This document shows, one piece after another, positions 25,932-34,167 of a DNA stretch of 64,000 bases. This stretch comes from Flavobacteriaceae bacterium UBA3591 (GTDB lineage: Bacteria > Bacteroidota > Bacteroidia > Flavobacteriales > Flavobacteriaceae). Where the stretch lies: the NCBI GenBank assembly GCA_002375695.1, contig DFMO01000008.1, positions 248,001-312,000 on the forward strand, written 5' to 3'. Under the pieces are notes generated by a model. That model was not told where the DNA came from, did no database searches, and was given only the letters and a program-made list of their open reading frames with translations. Numbering within the stretch: the first letter of the stretch is position 1; each line of letters begins with the position of its first letter. The position numbers and the translations under genes are program-made.

Positions 25932-26735
25932 ATGGGCCTTTTTAAAAAAAATCCATTTGGACATTATATTTTCTTGAAACTCTGGTTAATACGTATTGCT
26001 GGAGTTTTAACCCATAGACGATTTAAAGGGTTTAACGAGTTGCAAATTCACGGCAGTGAAATTATAAAAACCTTACCCGAAAAAAATGTACTTTTTGTAA
26101 GTAATCATCAAACCTATTTTGCCGATGTTGCTGCTATGTTGCATGTGTTTAATGCAAGTTTGAGCGGCCGAAACGACAGTATAAAAAATGTAGGCTATCT
26201 ATGGCGTCCAAAACTTAATATATATTTTGTTGCGGCAAAAGAAACCATGAAATCTGGTTTACTACCCAAAATATTAGCTTATGCAGGATCGGTGAGTATT
26301 GAACGTACTTGGCGTGAAAAGGGAAAAGAGGTAAATAAGCAGGTTAAAATGAGCGATGTTAACAATATTACCAAAGCATTAAATGATGGTTGGGTAATTA
26401 CCTTTCCGCAAGGCACAACCAAACCTTGGAAACCAATTAGGCGTGGTACAGCTCATATTATTAAACAAAACAAACCAATTGTGGTGCCTATTGTAATCGA
26501 TGGTTTTAGAAGATCGTTCGATAAAAAAGGTTTGCGTATTAAAAAGCGCGGTATTCTTCAAACTATGGATATTAAAGAACCGTTGGAAATTGATTACGAA
26601 AACGACTCAATGGATAAAATTGTAGAACAAATTCAATATGCTATCGAGCAGCACCCTTCATTCCTTAAAGTTATTCCTTCAAACGAATTAAAAAGCGAAG
26701 AAGAGTTAAATAAGGAGCGTCAATGGCGCTATTAA
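25932..26735 (+). CDS. 1-acyl-sn-glycerol-3-phosphate acyltransferase-like protein
   Basis: 267-residue PlsC-superfamily protein, probably peripheral or anchored at the cytoplasmic membrane. Block I reads SNHQTYFADV, where His and Asp are separated by five residues rather than the canonical four (HX4D). Block II is near GSVSIERTW and block III is FPQGTTKPWKP. The length and order of blocks fit lysophosphatidic acid acyltransferases. The variant spacing may be typical of this flavobacterial subgroup. Its stop is 2 bp from that of the convergent membrane gene. Confidence 0.8.
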   Translation: MGLFKKNPFGHYIFLKLWLIRIAGVLTHRRFKGFNELQIHGSEIIKTLPEKNVLFVSNHQTYFADVAAMLHVFNASLSGRNDSIKNVGYLWRPKLNIYFVAAKETMKSGLLPKILAYAGSVSIERTWREKGKEVNKQVKMSDVNNITKALNDGWVITFPQGTTKPWKPIRRGTAHIIKQNKPIVVPIVIDGFRRSFDKKGLRIKKRGILQTMDIKEPLEIDYENDSMDKIVEQIQYAIEQHPSFLKVIPSNELKSEEELNKERQWRY

Positions 26736-26737
26736 TG

Positions 26738-27382
26738 CTACATTTCTATTTTTTCTAACTCTTTGTAATTGTTGCTCAATCTTTTTAGCAAGATGCCGTA
26801 AACTACACGGTAAAAGAGCATTATCAATAAAATCATTCCCACCCCAAAAGCTATTTGAATAAAGAAAAACATATTCATAAACTTTTCTTGTGAAATATTA
26901 GTCACACCAAAATCGGCAATCATATATTGAAATACAATATCTTGGTTTAAATAATAATAGACGTTAATGCCTATAATCAATAAAGCCGAAGCCACTATGT
27001 TATAAATAACAAAATACTTTACAGTTTTTCGAGTTACAATAATATTGTGCATTAACTCGCGAACTGTATCGGTAATTGAAATTCTTCGATAATTTCGGTA
27101 AAACAAGACGATAAATATTGCAAATACAGCATAGTTAACAATATTTACGCCTATTAACACATTGTGAAGGCCAATATCGTCGGTAAATTTTCTACTCGAT
27201 TCGGGTACAAATAATGCTAAAACTGTCCAAAAAATTATTTCGGCAATGCTTATAAAAAAAATCCATTTTACGATGGAAGAAGACTTCTTTAAAAGCATTT
27301 TGTAAATATCGTCATAGGTAAGCTTGGGAAGCTCGTGTTCCCCGCTTTGCCATTTCTTTTTTAATAATTCTAATTCATCCAT
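26738..27382 (-). CDS. membrane protein paired with an ECF sigma factor, possible anti-sigma factor
   Basis: 214 residues: a cytoplasmic N-terminus with two tryptophan/leucine-rich elements (ELELLKKKWQS, TYDDIYKMLLKKSS), then four hydrophobic helices. It lies 6 bp downstream of the sigma factor gene on the same strand. The MDELELLKKKW start is common in Bacteroidetes membrane proteins that accompany ECF sigma factors. By position it is a candidate anti-sigma factor, but no ZAS or FecR motif is present. Confidence 0.7.
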   Translation of the reverse strand: MDELELLKKKWQSGEHELPKLTYDDIYKMLLKKSSSIVKWIFFISIAEIIFWTVLALFVPESSRKFTDDIGLHNVLIGVNIVNYAVFAIFIVLFYRNYRRISITDTVRELMHNIIVTRKTVKYFVIYNIVASALLIIGINVYYYLNQDIVFQYMIADFGVTNISQEKFMNMFFFIQIAFGVGMILLIMLFYRVVYGILLKRLSNNYKELEKIEM

Positions 27383-27388
27383 CGTTGC

Positions 27389-27883
27389 TTACGGATTTAA
27401 AATAGTTCGAAGTTTTTCCTTTATTCTATTCATTTTTACACGTGCATTAACCTCAGAAATACCTAAAGTTTCTGAAATTTCTCTATAACTTTTATCTTCT
27501 AAATAAAGGAATACTAGGGCTTTATCAATATCGTTTAGTTTTTTTACCGCACTGTACATAAGTTTTAATTGTTGTTCAATGGTATCATCATAAGGCACCG
27601 ATGAAATTTTAAAACTTATACCTTCATAATCTTGCGTTTTTATTTTGCGTTTAGATTTTCTATAAAGTGTAATTGCCGTATTTAGCGCTACGCGGTACAT
27701 CCACGTACTAAATTTTGAGTCGCCTCTAAACTTAGGGTAGGCGCGCCATAATTGTATGGTTATTTCTTGAAACAAATCGTTGTGCGACTCGCTGTCGTTA
27801 GTATATAACCTACAAATTTTATGTACAATGTTTTGGTTTTCCTCTAGTTGGGTTACAAAACTATGTTCAAGTTCTTTATTCAA
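27389..27883 (-). CDS. ECF-type RNA polymerase sigma factor
   Basis: 164 residues with region 2 (SHNDLFQEITIQLWRAYPKF, STWMYRVALNTAI) and region 4 (DKALVFLYLEDKSYREISETLGISEVNARVKMNRIKEKL) of the sigma-70 family; region 3 is absent, as in ECF factors. It would direct RNA polymerase to a small regulon, held in check by the downstream membrane protein. It diverges from the NDH-2 gene. Its own promoter could lie in the 113 bp between the two starts. Confidence 0.93.
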   Translation of the reverse strand: MNKELEHSFVTQLEENQNIVHKICRLYTNDSESHNDLFQEITIQLWRAYPKFRGDSKFSTWMYRVALNTAITLYRKSKRKIKTQDYEGISFKISSVPYDDTIEQQLKLMYSAVKKLNDIDKALVFLYLEDKSYREISETLGISEVNARVKMNRIKEKLRTILNP

Positions 27884-27996
27884 TGGTTTGCTGTTGTTGT
27901 AGCATTAGTATTTACTCTTGGCACTTTGTTACAAAATTCCTAAAAAATACGAAAACCTCATTTAGTATTATTAAATTTATAAAAACACAATATTTT

Positions 27997-29277
27997 ATGA
28001 ATATTCCTAAAACTAGCGCGCCTCGTATTGTGGTAATAGGAGGGGGATTTGCTGGTATTTCATTTATAAAAAAACTTCGCAAAACAAAAATTCAAATTGT
28101 TTTGTTTGATAGGCATAACTACCACACCTTTCAACCTTTGCTCTATCAAGTTTCTACCGCTGGCCTCGAACCAGATTCAATAGCCTATCCGCTTAGGAAG
28201 ATTTTTAGAAAAAACGATGATTTTCATTTTAGAATGGCCGATGTAACGGCTGTCGATCCTACCAATAATATTATAGAAACTTCTATCGGAAATTTATCAT
28301 ACGATTATTTAGTAATTGCTACGGGTACGCGTACTAATTTCTTCGGAAATGATAATATCGCCAAGTATAGTATGCCTATGAAAACGGTGCCGCAGGCATT
28401 AAATATTAGAAGCTTAATGCTTCAAAACATTGAAAAAGCCGATATAACTACCAATGCTGAAGAACGAAAGCGTTTGCTAAACTTTGTGATTGCTGGAGCC
28501 GGACCAACGGGTGTTGAATTGGCTGGGGCTTTAGCAGAATTTAGAAAAGGCATATTAGAAAACGATTACCCCGAACTTGAAGAAGAGGAAATGAATGTTC
28601 ATTTAATCGAAGGTTTAGACAGAGTTTTACCTCCAATGAGCGAAGAAGCTTCAGAAAAAGCGCAAAAATTTCTCGAAAAATTAGGCGTCCAAATTCATCT
28701 TGAAACCTTTATAAGTGATTACGATGGAAAAACTGTTACTACAAAAGACGGCCGTAAATTTGAAAGTGCAACTTTTATTTGGGCAGCCGGTGTAACTGGT
28801 GCACCAGTAAAAGGAATTAATGGCAATGCCCTTGTAGAAAAAGCGAATAGATATAAGGTAGATAAGTTTAATAAAATTGTTGGCTTTAAAAACATTTTTG
28901 CATTGGGCGACATTGCTTTAATGGAAACCGAAGACTACCCCGAAGGCCATCCACAAGTAGCACAGCCAGCCATACAGCAAGGAAAACATTTGGGCGATAA
29001 TTTTAATAAAATGCTACAAGGCAAACCTATGGAACCTTTTAATTATCTCGATAAAGGTACAATGGCGACCGTAGGACGAAATAAAGCCGTAGTAGATATT
29101 AAAAAACTGCGATTTGGAGGCGCAATTGCATGGTTTTTATGGATGTTTGTTCACCTTTGGTTTTTAGTAGGATTTAGAAACCGAGTAGTCACTTTTATAA
29201 ACTGGATTTATAGCTATATTAATTATGATCGTGCGGCAAGATTAATAATTAGACCGTATAATAAAAAGCACGAATAG
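27997..29277 (+). CDS. ndh: type II NADH dehydrogenase (NDH-2)
   Basis: 426-residue flavoprotein, oxidising NADH and reducing quinone without pumping protons, bound to the inner leaflet of the cytoplasmic membrane. Visible: FAD motif VIGGGFAGISF, NADH motif GAGPTGVELAGALAEF, quinone-side segment QPAIQQGKHLG, and a hydrophobic C-terminal segment (AIAWFLWMFVHLWFLVGF) for membrane attachment. The start at 27997 (MNIPKTSAPRIVV) is chosen because the upstream frame to 27883 is cysteine-rich junk. Confidence 0.93.
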   Translation: MNIPKTSAPRIVVIGGGFAGISFIKKLRKTKIQIVLFDRHNYHTFQPLLYQVSTAGLEPDSIAYPLRKIFRKNDDFHFRMADVTAVDPTNNIIETSIGNLSYDYLVIATGTRTNFFGNDNIAKYSMPMKTVPQALNIRSLMLQNIEKADITTNAEERKRLLNFVIAGAGPTGVELAGALAEFRKGILENDYPELEEEEMNVHLIEGLDRVLPPMSEEASEKAQKFLEKLGVQIHLETFISDYDGKTVTTKDGRKFESATFIWAAGVTGAPVKGINGNALVEKANRYKVDKFNKIVGFKNIFALGDIALMETEDYPEGHPQVAQPAIQQGKHLGDNFNKMLQGKPMEPFNYLDKGTMATVGRNKAVVDIKKLRFGGAIAWFLWMFVHLWFLVGFRNRVVTFINWIYSYINYDRAARLIIRPYNKKHE

Positions 29278-29297
29278 TTGATTGTTAAGTATAACGA

Positions 29298-30413
29298 TTA
29301 ATCTTTTATATACGTAACCAAGCCTATTTCTTCACTTTTTCCACGTAATTTTTCTTTTCCTAAGGGTTGAGGTTTTACGCCTTTTGGTAAATTATAGGCA
29401 ATATCGGCAAATGATTTTGAGGCTAAAATTTCAACGTCCAATTCATTACACATTGCTTGTATTCGTGAAGTGGTATTTAACACATCGCCAGAAAATGCAA
29501 TGTCTCGTTTTATTTGTCCTATTTCGCCTACCATCACCGTTCCGTAGTGTAAACCAACTTTAAATTCGGGTACTACGCCGTAGCGTTTTAAATATTTTGG
29601 TGCTTTATAGGCTATAATTTTTTTCATATTGTAAAAACATTGAACGGCATTACCGTGTTTTAGGCCCCATTTCATTTTCCATGATACAACTACTTCATCG
29701 CCTACGTATTGGTAAACTTCGCCACGGGTTTGCACAATAGCAGGGGCAATATGCCTAAAGAAGTCTTTTAAAAAGTTAAAGTATTTTTCTTCTCCCAAGC
29801 TTTCGGCAATTCCGGTGGCATTTTTAATGTCGGCAAACATAAAAATACGTCGTTCGTGTTTAGGTCTAAAATATCTTCCTAATAAATAATCTGGAAACAC
29901 TCCCGGGCCATATTTATCATTCACCATTAAAATTATAAGGGTAATTAAAACAATAAAAAGCCAAATGATATAATTTTTAATAAACAACCACGAGCCAAAG
30001 AAATAAAGGGTGTTATTTAAAACTTCGGCCGAGTAAAATGGAATACCCATCTCCTCACTGGTAATATAAATTGCACCAAAAGAACCCACTAAAAATGCAG
30101 TAATTGTATAAGCAATTATAAGATAGAGTAGCGCTTTCCAAAATACTAACCGTCTAAGCCATCGCTCCATAAGGTTTACGGTAATAAACCCGCCAATTAA
30201 CCCTGCCGATACTGCCACTATTAAATTGGCCATTACTGCCGAGTAAAAATCATAACTCGAGCTTAATATGCCGTTACTTTTTAGGGTTAAATATTCATAA
30301 AAAAACATAATGTTTGATATGAATACCCAAGAAACTAATATCCAAAATGCCCGCCGTATATAATACCACAATTGTCGCGTGGTATATCTTTGGAAGTGTG
30401 GTTTTATAGCCAT
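29298..30413 (-). CDS. membrane-bound class III adenylate/guanylate cyclase-like protein
   Basis: 371 residues: about four to five N-terminal membrane segments (20-165) and a C-terminal class III cyclase domain (188-371). Metal-binding aspartates D195 (FADIKNAT) and D239 (YVGDEVVVSW) and transition-state residues N313 and R317 (LNTTSRIQA) are conserved, so it looks catalytically competent. Whether it makes cAMP or cGMP cannot be read safely. It overlaps the stop of the upstream YdeI-like gene by one base (TAATG). It could supply ligand to a CRP-type regulator. Confidence 0.87.
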   Translation of the reverse strand: MAIKPHFQRYTTRQLWYYIRRAFWILVSWVFISNIMFFYEYLTLKSNGILSSSYDFYSAVMANLIVAVSAGLIGGFITVNLMERWLRRLVFWKALLYLIIAYTITAFLVGSFGAIYITSEEMGIPFYSAEVLNNTLYFFGSWLFIKNYIIWLFIVLITLIILMVNDKYGPGVFPDYLLGRYFRPKHERRIFMFADIKNATGIAESLGEEKYFNFLKDFFRHIAPAIVQTRGEVYQYVGDEVVVSWKMKWGLKHGNAVQCFYNMKKIIAYKAPKYLKRYGVVPEFKVGLHYGTVMVGEIGQIKRDIAFSGDVLNTTSRIQAMCNELDVEILASKSFADIAYNLPKGVKPQPLGKEKLRGKSEEIGLVTYIKD

Positions 30414-31009
30414 TAACAGTTTTTGTATTTGTCGTGTAACCCAACCCCTTGGTGTATCATGGGTATAATTTTATCGAGTCTTTTTTGTTGTGTTGCCTCA
30501 CGTTTGGCTTCCGAAATATACTTGGTGTATTCGCGTTGTTTTCCAGGGGTAAGTTTTTCGAAATTTTCTTTTAATTCGATGCTGTTTTCAAAGGCAGATT
30601 TTAAAAGGGCTGGGATTTCAACCTTCTTATTACGCGAAGGTTTTAAAACCTTTCCTGCTTTGCAATTGTCAATAGCTTCGTTAATATATTCTAAAACAAT
30701 TTGTGATTCAATTTTATCATGGGGCTCAATACGCCATTGCCGCAGCGCCTTTGTTACCCCTTCTTGTGCATTTACAAGTTTGTTGTGTTTATCTTTTAAA
30801 AACACACCTTGATGAAACCACAATGCCATATGGTTTTTAAAATCGGCAACGCCAATTACTATTTTTCCATCGAGCGTATATGTGGGTTTGCCCCATTTAA
30901 TTTCTTCTTTTAATTCTGTTGTCAACAAAATTTTTCGAAGTGTTTTAAAGTTTTCTTTCCACTGTGTTTGCTTGGCAATAAAGGCATCTACTTTTTCTGA
31001 ATCGGTCAT
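30413..31009 (-). CDS. YdeI/OmpD-associated family protein with DUF1801 domain
   Basis: 198 residues, cytoplasmic. The N-terminal part (LRKILLTTELKEEIKWGKPTYTLDGKIV) is a DUF1801 (YdhG-like) domain; the C-terminal part (LTPGKQREYTKYISEAKREATQQKRLDKII) is the OmdA/YdeI element. Function is unknown. It is the first gene of a two-gene unit with the cyclase and is divergent from the TonB receptor gene. Confidence 0.85.
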   Translation of the reverse strand: MTDSEKVDAFIAKQTQWKENFKTLRKILLTTELKEEIKWGKPTYTLDGKIVIGVADFKNHMALWFHQGVFLKDKHNKLVNAQEGVTKALRQWRIEPHDKIESQIVLEYINEAIDNCKAGKVLKPSRNKKVEIPALLKSAFENSIELKENFEKLTPGKQREYTKYISEAKREATQQKRLDKIIPMIHQGVGLHDKYKNC

Positions 31010-31081
31010 CTTTAAATTTTCTTTATTCGAAGATACAATTTACGGTTTTCTTTTTCTGTGATAGTAAACATAAATAATGCT

Positions 31082-31152
31082 ACAATTCGGTATTTAAAAT
31101 TAACAGTTCGGTTTTTTTTCTTCTGAAACTTTCTGTTTTCAGCCCATATTTG
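31082..31152 (+). promoter_or_regulatory. paired LytTR-type direct repeats and -7 element of the TonB receptor gene
   Basis: Direct repeats ACAATTCGGT (31082-31091) and ACAGTTCGGT (31103-31112) start 21 bp apart, two helical turns. The -7-like element CATATTTG (31145-31152) ends exactly 40 bp after the second repeat. The same layout recurs at 33348-33418. Known LytTR regulators such as AgrA and ComE bind two direct repeats of ACAGTT type with about this spacing, and a LytTR regulator is encoded at 36230. Binding is inference. Confidence 0.75.
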
Positions 31153-31178
31153 TCTCAAAATTGAAACAACACAACCAA

Positions 31179-33332
31179 ATGAAAACTTTATTTTTTACAA
31201 TTCTACTCGTTACATTCCCAAGTATATTTTCTGCGCAAACCGAAATTTCAGGTCGTGTTTTCGACACTAATGGCACGCCTATCATGGGTGCCAATGTGTA
31301 TTTAGACGGGGCTTATGACGGTGCAACTTCCGAAGAGAACGGCTATTTTACTTTTAGTACTTCAGAAACTGGCGTTCAAACTTTAGTGATTTCTTATGTG
31401 TCATTCGAGACTGCCGAAATTACAATGGAAGTTTCAAAAATGCAGAATCTTAAAATTAATTTACGCGAAGATGTAAATTCGTTAGAAACGGTTACTATTT
31501 CGGCAGGATCATTTACGGCTGGAGACAATAGTAAAATAAATGCGTTAAAACCTTTAGATATTGTTACAACCGCCAGTGCATTAGGCGATTTTGTGGGGGC
31601 GCTGCAAACCCTGCCCGGAACCACCACCGTGGCCGAAGATGGCAGGTTGTTTGTTCGCGGGGGCGATGCTAACGAAACCCAAGTGTTTATTGATGGGATT
31701 AGAGTTTTTAAGCCATATTCGCCTACAGCAAATAACATTCCAACGCGGGGGCGTTATAGTCCGTTTTTATTTGATGGAATTACCTTTTCTACCGGTGGAT
31801 ATTCTGCCGAGTACGGGCAAGCACTTTCGTCGGTTTTATTGCTAAACACCGTAGATGAACCTACGCAGGAAAAAACAGATATCGCCCTAATGACTGTGGG
31901 AGGAGGGGTAGGACATACCGAAAAGTGGGATAAGAGTTCGATAAGTGTAAATACTTCATATATAAATTTAGCACCTTATATTGCACTGTTTCCCGATAGA
32001 AATGATTGGGAAAAACCATTTGAATCGGTTGCCGGAGAGGCCGTTTTTAGACATCGAATTGGCGACGGATTGCTAAAAGTTTACAGTGCTTTTGACACTT
32101 CAAATTTCGAACTTACTCAAGAAGATATCAACAAACCCGGAGGGCAAGATTTTGGGTTAAACAATAACAATTTTTATACAAATGCGAGTTATTTAAAAAT
32201 GCTAAATAACAACTGGACCGTGTTTGGCGGAGCGAGTTTTACTTCGGGAAAAACTAAAGTAGGTTTTGAAGAAACTACGGTGAACAGCACCGAAAACGCT
32301 GCACATTTAAAGTTAAAACTGAAAAAACGATTTCACAATAGGCTAATTTTAAGTTTTGGCGCAGAACAGTTTCTTTCAGGTTTTAAAGAGAATTTTAACG
32401 ATGATAGTACAGCGGCCCAGTTAGAATTTGATAATAATATTTCGGCTGCATTTGCCGAAACCGATATAATATTTTTGCGTAGCTTGGCTTTAAAGCTCGG
32501 TTTAAGAGGCGAGTATAGCCAATTGTTTGATGAGGCTACTCTTTCGCCTCGAGTTTCCTTTGCGTATAAAACCGGAAAAAGCAGTCAGCTTTCATTGGCG
32601 TACGGTAATTTTTATCAACAACCAGAGAGTAATATTCTAAAGTTTAACAACAATTTGAGTGCCCAGCAAACGCAGCATTACATTTTAAATTATCAGTACT
32701 CTGCCAACAACCGGATTTTTAGAGCCGAAGTGTACAGAAAACATTATAAAAACTTGGTTATGTACACAGATGAATATCCCTCCTTTGACAGTGAGTTTTC
32801 TAATAGTGGTAATGGTTTTGCTCAGGGGTTAGATTTATTTTGGCGCGATAATAAATCTATTAAAAACATGGATTATTGGATTAGTTATTCGTATTTGGAT
32901 ACCGAGCGCAAGTATAAAAATTACCCCGTAGCGGCTACACCCAGTTACGCCAACACTCACAATCTTTCGGTAGTGGGAAAATACTGGGTCGACGCATGGA
33001 AAAGTCAGCTTGGGTTTAGTTACCAATACGGAAGCGGCCGCACCTATACCAACCCCAATACCGAAGGGTTTTTGCAAAGTAAAACCAAGGGATATAACAA
33101 TGTAAGTTTAAATTGGGCGTATTTAATTTCGCCTCAAAAAATATTGTATGCCTCTGTTAATAATGTTTTAGCCACCAAGAATATAAACGGGTATCAATAT
33201 GCAAATACTCCCGATACCAACGGTAATTTTGCACGCCGCGAGATATTACCGGCAGCAGATCAATTTTTCTTCGTTGGGTTTTTCTGGACGATTAGTGAAG
33301 ATGGAACCGATAATCAACTCGATAATCTTTAA
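31179..33332 (+). CDS. TonB-dependent receptor with CarboxypepD_reg domain
   Basis: 717 residues: signal peptide (MKTLFFTILLVTFPSIFSAQ), a CarboxypepD_reg-like domain (about 21-110: ISGRVFDTNGTPIMGANVYL), a plug domain (LGDFVGALQTLPGTTTVAEDGRLFVRGGDANETQVFIDG) and a beta-barrel ending in FVGFFWTISED. No SusD partner follows. The substrate is unknown. The ATG at 31179 starts the signal peptide; the TTG at 31161 is not needed. Its promoter shares paired repeats with the downstream kinase/regulator operon, so it is probably controlled by that two-component system. Confidence 0.9.
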   Translation: MKTLFFTILLVTFPSIFSAQTEISGRVFDTNGTPIMGANVYLDGAYDGATSEENGYFTFSTSETGVQTLVISYVSFETAEITMEVSKMQNLKINLREDVNSLETVTISAGSFTAGDNSKINALKPLDIVTTASALGDFVGALQTLPGTTTVAEDGRLFVRGGDANETQVFIDGIRVFKPYSPTANNIPTRGRYSPFLFDGITFSTGGYSAEYGQALSSVLLLNTVDEPTQEKTDIALMTVGGGVGHTEKWDKSSISVNTSYINLAPYIALFPDRNDWEKPFESVAGEAVFRHRIGDGLLKVYSAFDTSNFELTQEDINKPGGQDFGLNNNNFYTNASYLKMLNNNWTVFGGASFTSGKTKVGFEETTVNSTENAAHLKLKLKKRFHNRLILSFGAEQFLSGFKENFNDDSTAAQLEFDNNISAAFAETDIIFLRSLALKLGLRGEYSQLFDEATLSPRVSFAYKTGKSSQLSLAYGNFYQQPESNILKFNNNLSAQQTQHYILNYQYSANNRIFRAEVYRKHYKNLVMYTDEYPSFDSEFSNSGNGFAQGLDLFWRDNKSIKNMDYWISYSYLDTERKYKNYPVAATPSYANTHNLSVVGKYWVDAWKSQLGFSYQYGSGRTYTNPNTEGFLQSKTKGYNNVSLNWAYLISPQKILYASVNNVLATKNINGYQYANTPDTNGNFARREILPAADQFFFVGFFWTISEDGTDNQLDNL

Positions 33333-33347
33333 TTGAATAAAAGAATA

Positions 33348-33418
33348 ACAATTCGGTCTTAAAAATTGACAATTCGGTAAAATCATTTTCTATTTAATCA
33401 AATTATAAAGGACATTTG
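33348..33418 (+). promoter_or_regulatory. paired LytTR-type direct repeats and -7 element of the kinase/regulator operon
   Basis: Identical repeats ACAATTCGGT at 33348-33357 and 33369-33378 start 21 bp apart with an 11-bp spacer. The -7-like element GACATTTG (33411-33418) ends 40 bp after the second repeat, as at the TonB receptor promoter. The weak -7 sequences suit activator-dependent promoters. The placement predicts autoregulation of the operon that encodes the LytTR protein. Confidence 0.75.
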
Positions 33419-33457
33419 AATACAATTAATTTAATACTAACTTTTAAAATTTCAATC

Positions 33458-34117
33458 ATGCAAAATGTAGTTACTTATATTATAATTTTCTTCGCAGGCT
33501 TAATAATGCAGGCGCAGAGCAATGTTGAACAAAGTGCGGCGGTTGAGCCAACTAAGTATCAAAAGGGAATGCAAAAAGCATTTCAGCTGTGGCAACAAAA
33601 TAAATCTTGGGAGGCAGCCAATGTTTTTGAACGTATTGCCACTGCCGAAACAGATAACTGGCTACCCCCGTACTACGTAGCACAAATTAACGTGATAAAC
33701 AGTTTTACTGAAAAAAACGAAACTAAGTTAAAAGCGCAATTAGATAAGGCACAAAACTTTATAAACGAGGCGAAAGCCATTTCAAAAGATAATCCAGATT
33801 TAATGATATTGCAAGCACAACTTTATACCGCTTGGATTGTATTTGACGGACAGCGATATGGAATGACATATTCGCCCAAAGCATCTGAGCTTTACGCTAA
33901 GGCTTTAGCGATAGCACCACAAAACCCGAGGATGATTTTAGCAAAAGCCGAATGGGATATGGGAAGTGCAAAATATTTTGGCCAATCTGTTGAACCGTAT
34001 TGTAAGGAGATTCAACGTGCAATCGATCTTTTTGCTACTTTTAAACCACAGGGCGAATTTTACCCAAGCTATGGTGAAGAACGCGCTAAACAAATTAAGG
34101 CAGAAAGCTGTAATTAA
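33458..34117 (+). CDS. exported TPR-like protein
   Basis: 219 residues: a signal peptide (MQNVVTYIIIFFAGLIMQAQ) and an all-helical body that looks like degenerate tetratricopeptide repeats (YQKGMQKAFQLWQQNKSWEAANVFERIA, ELYAKALAIAPQNPRMILAKAE). It is probably periplasmic and may bind another protein, perhaps of the neighbouring receptor or kinase. The ATG at 33458 is preferred over a TTG at 33416 because it begins the signal peptide. It is the first gene of the operon that continues with the sensor kinase 50 bp downstream. Confidence 0.78.
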   Translation: MQNVVTYIIIFFAGLIMQAQSNVEQSAAVEPTKYQKGMQKAFQLWQQNKSWEAANVFERIATAETDNWLPPYYVAQINVINSFTEKNETKLKAQLDKAQNFINEAKAISKDNPDLMILQAQLYTAWIVFDGQRYGMTYSPKASELYAKALAIAPQNPRMILAKAEWDMGSAKYFGQSVEPYCKEIQRAIDLFATFKPQGEFYPSYGEERAKQIKAESCN

Positions 34118-34167
34118 TAACGTTGAGTACCGTATTTTGAGTACATTAACTTTTTATAATTTTTATA

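Noticed and set aside
27883..27996. Upstream extension of the NDH-2 frame
   Set aside because: The extension begins MVCCCCSISIY and lies between divergent starts; the family N-terminus begins at 27997.
34123..34144. Direct repeat TTGAGTAC twice, 14 bp apart, before the kinase gene
   Set aside because: Short, lying in a 50-bp intra-operon gap, and without a promoter element; probably chance.
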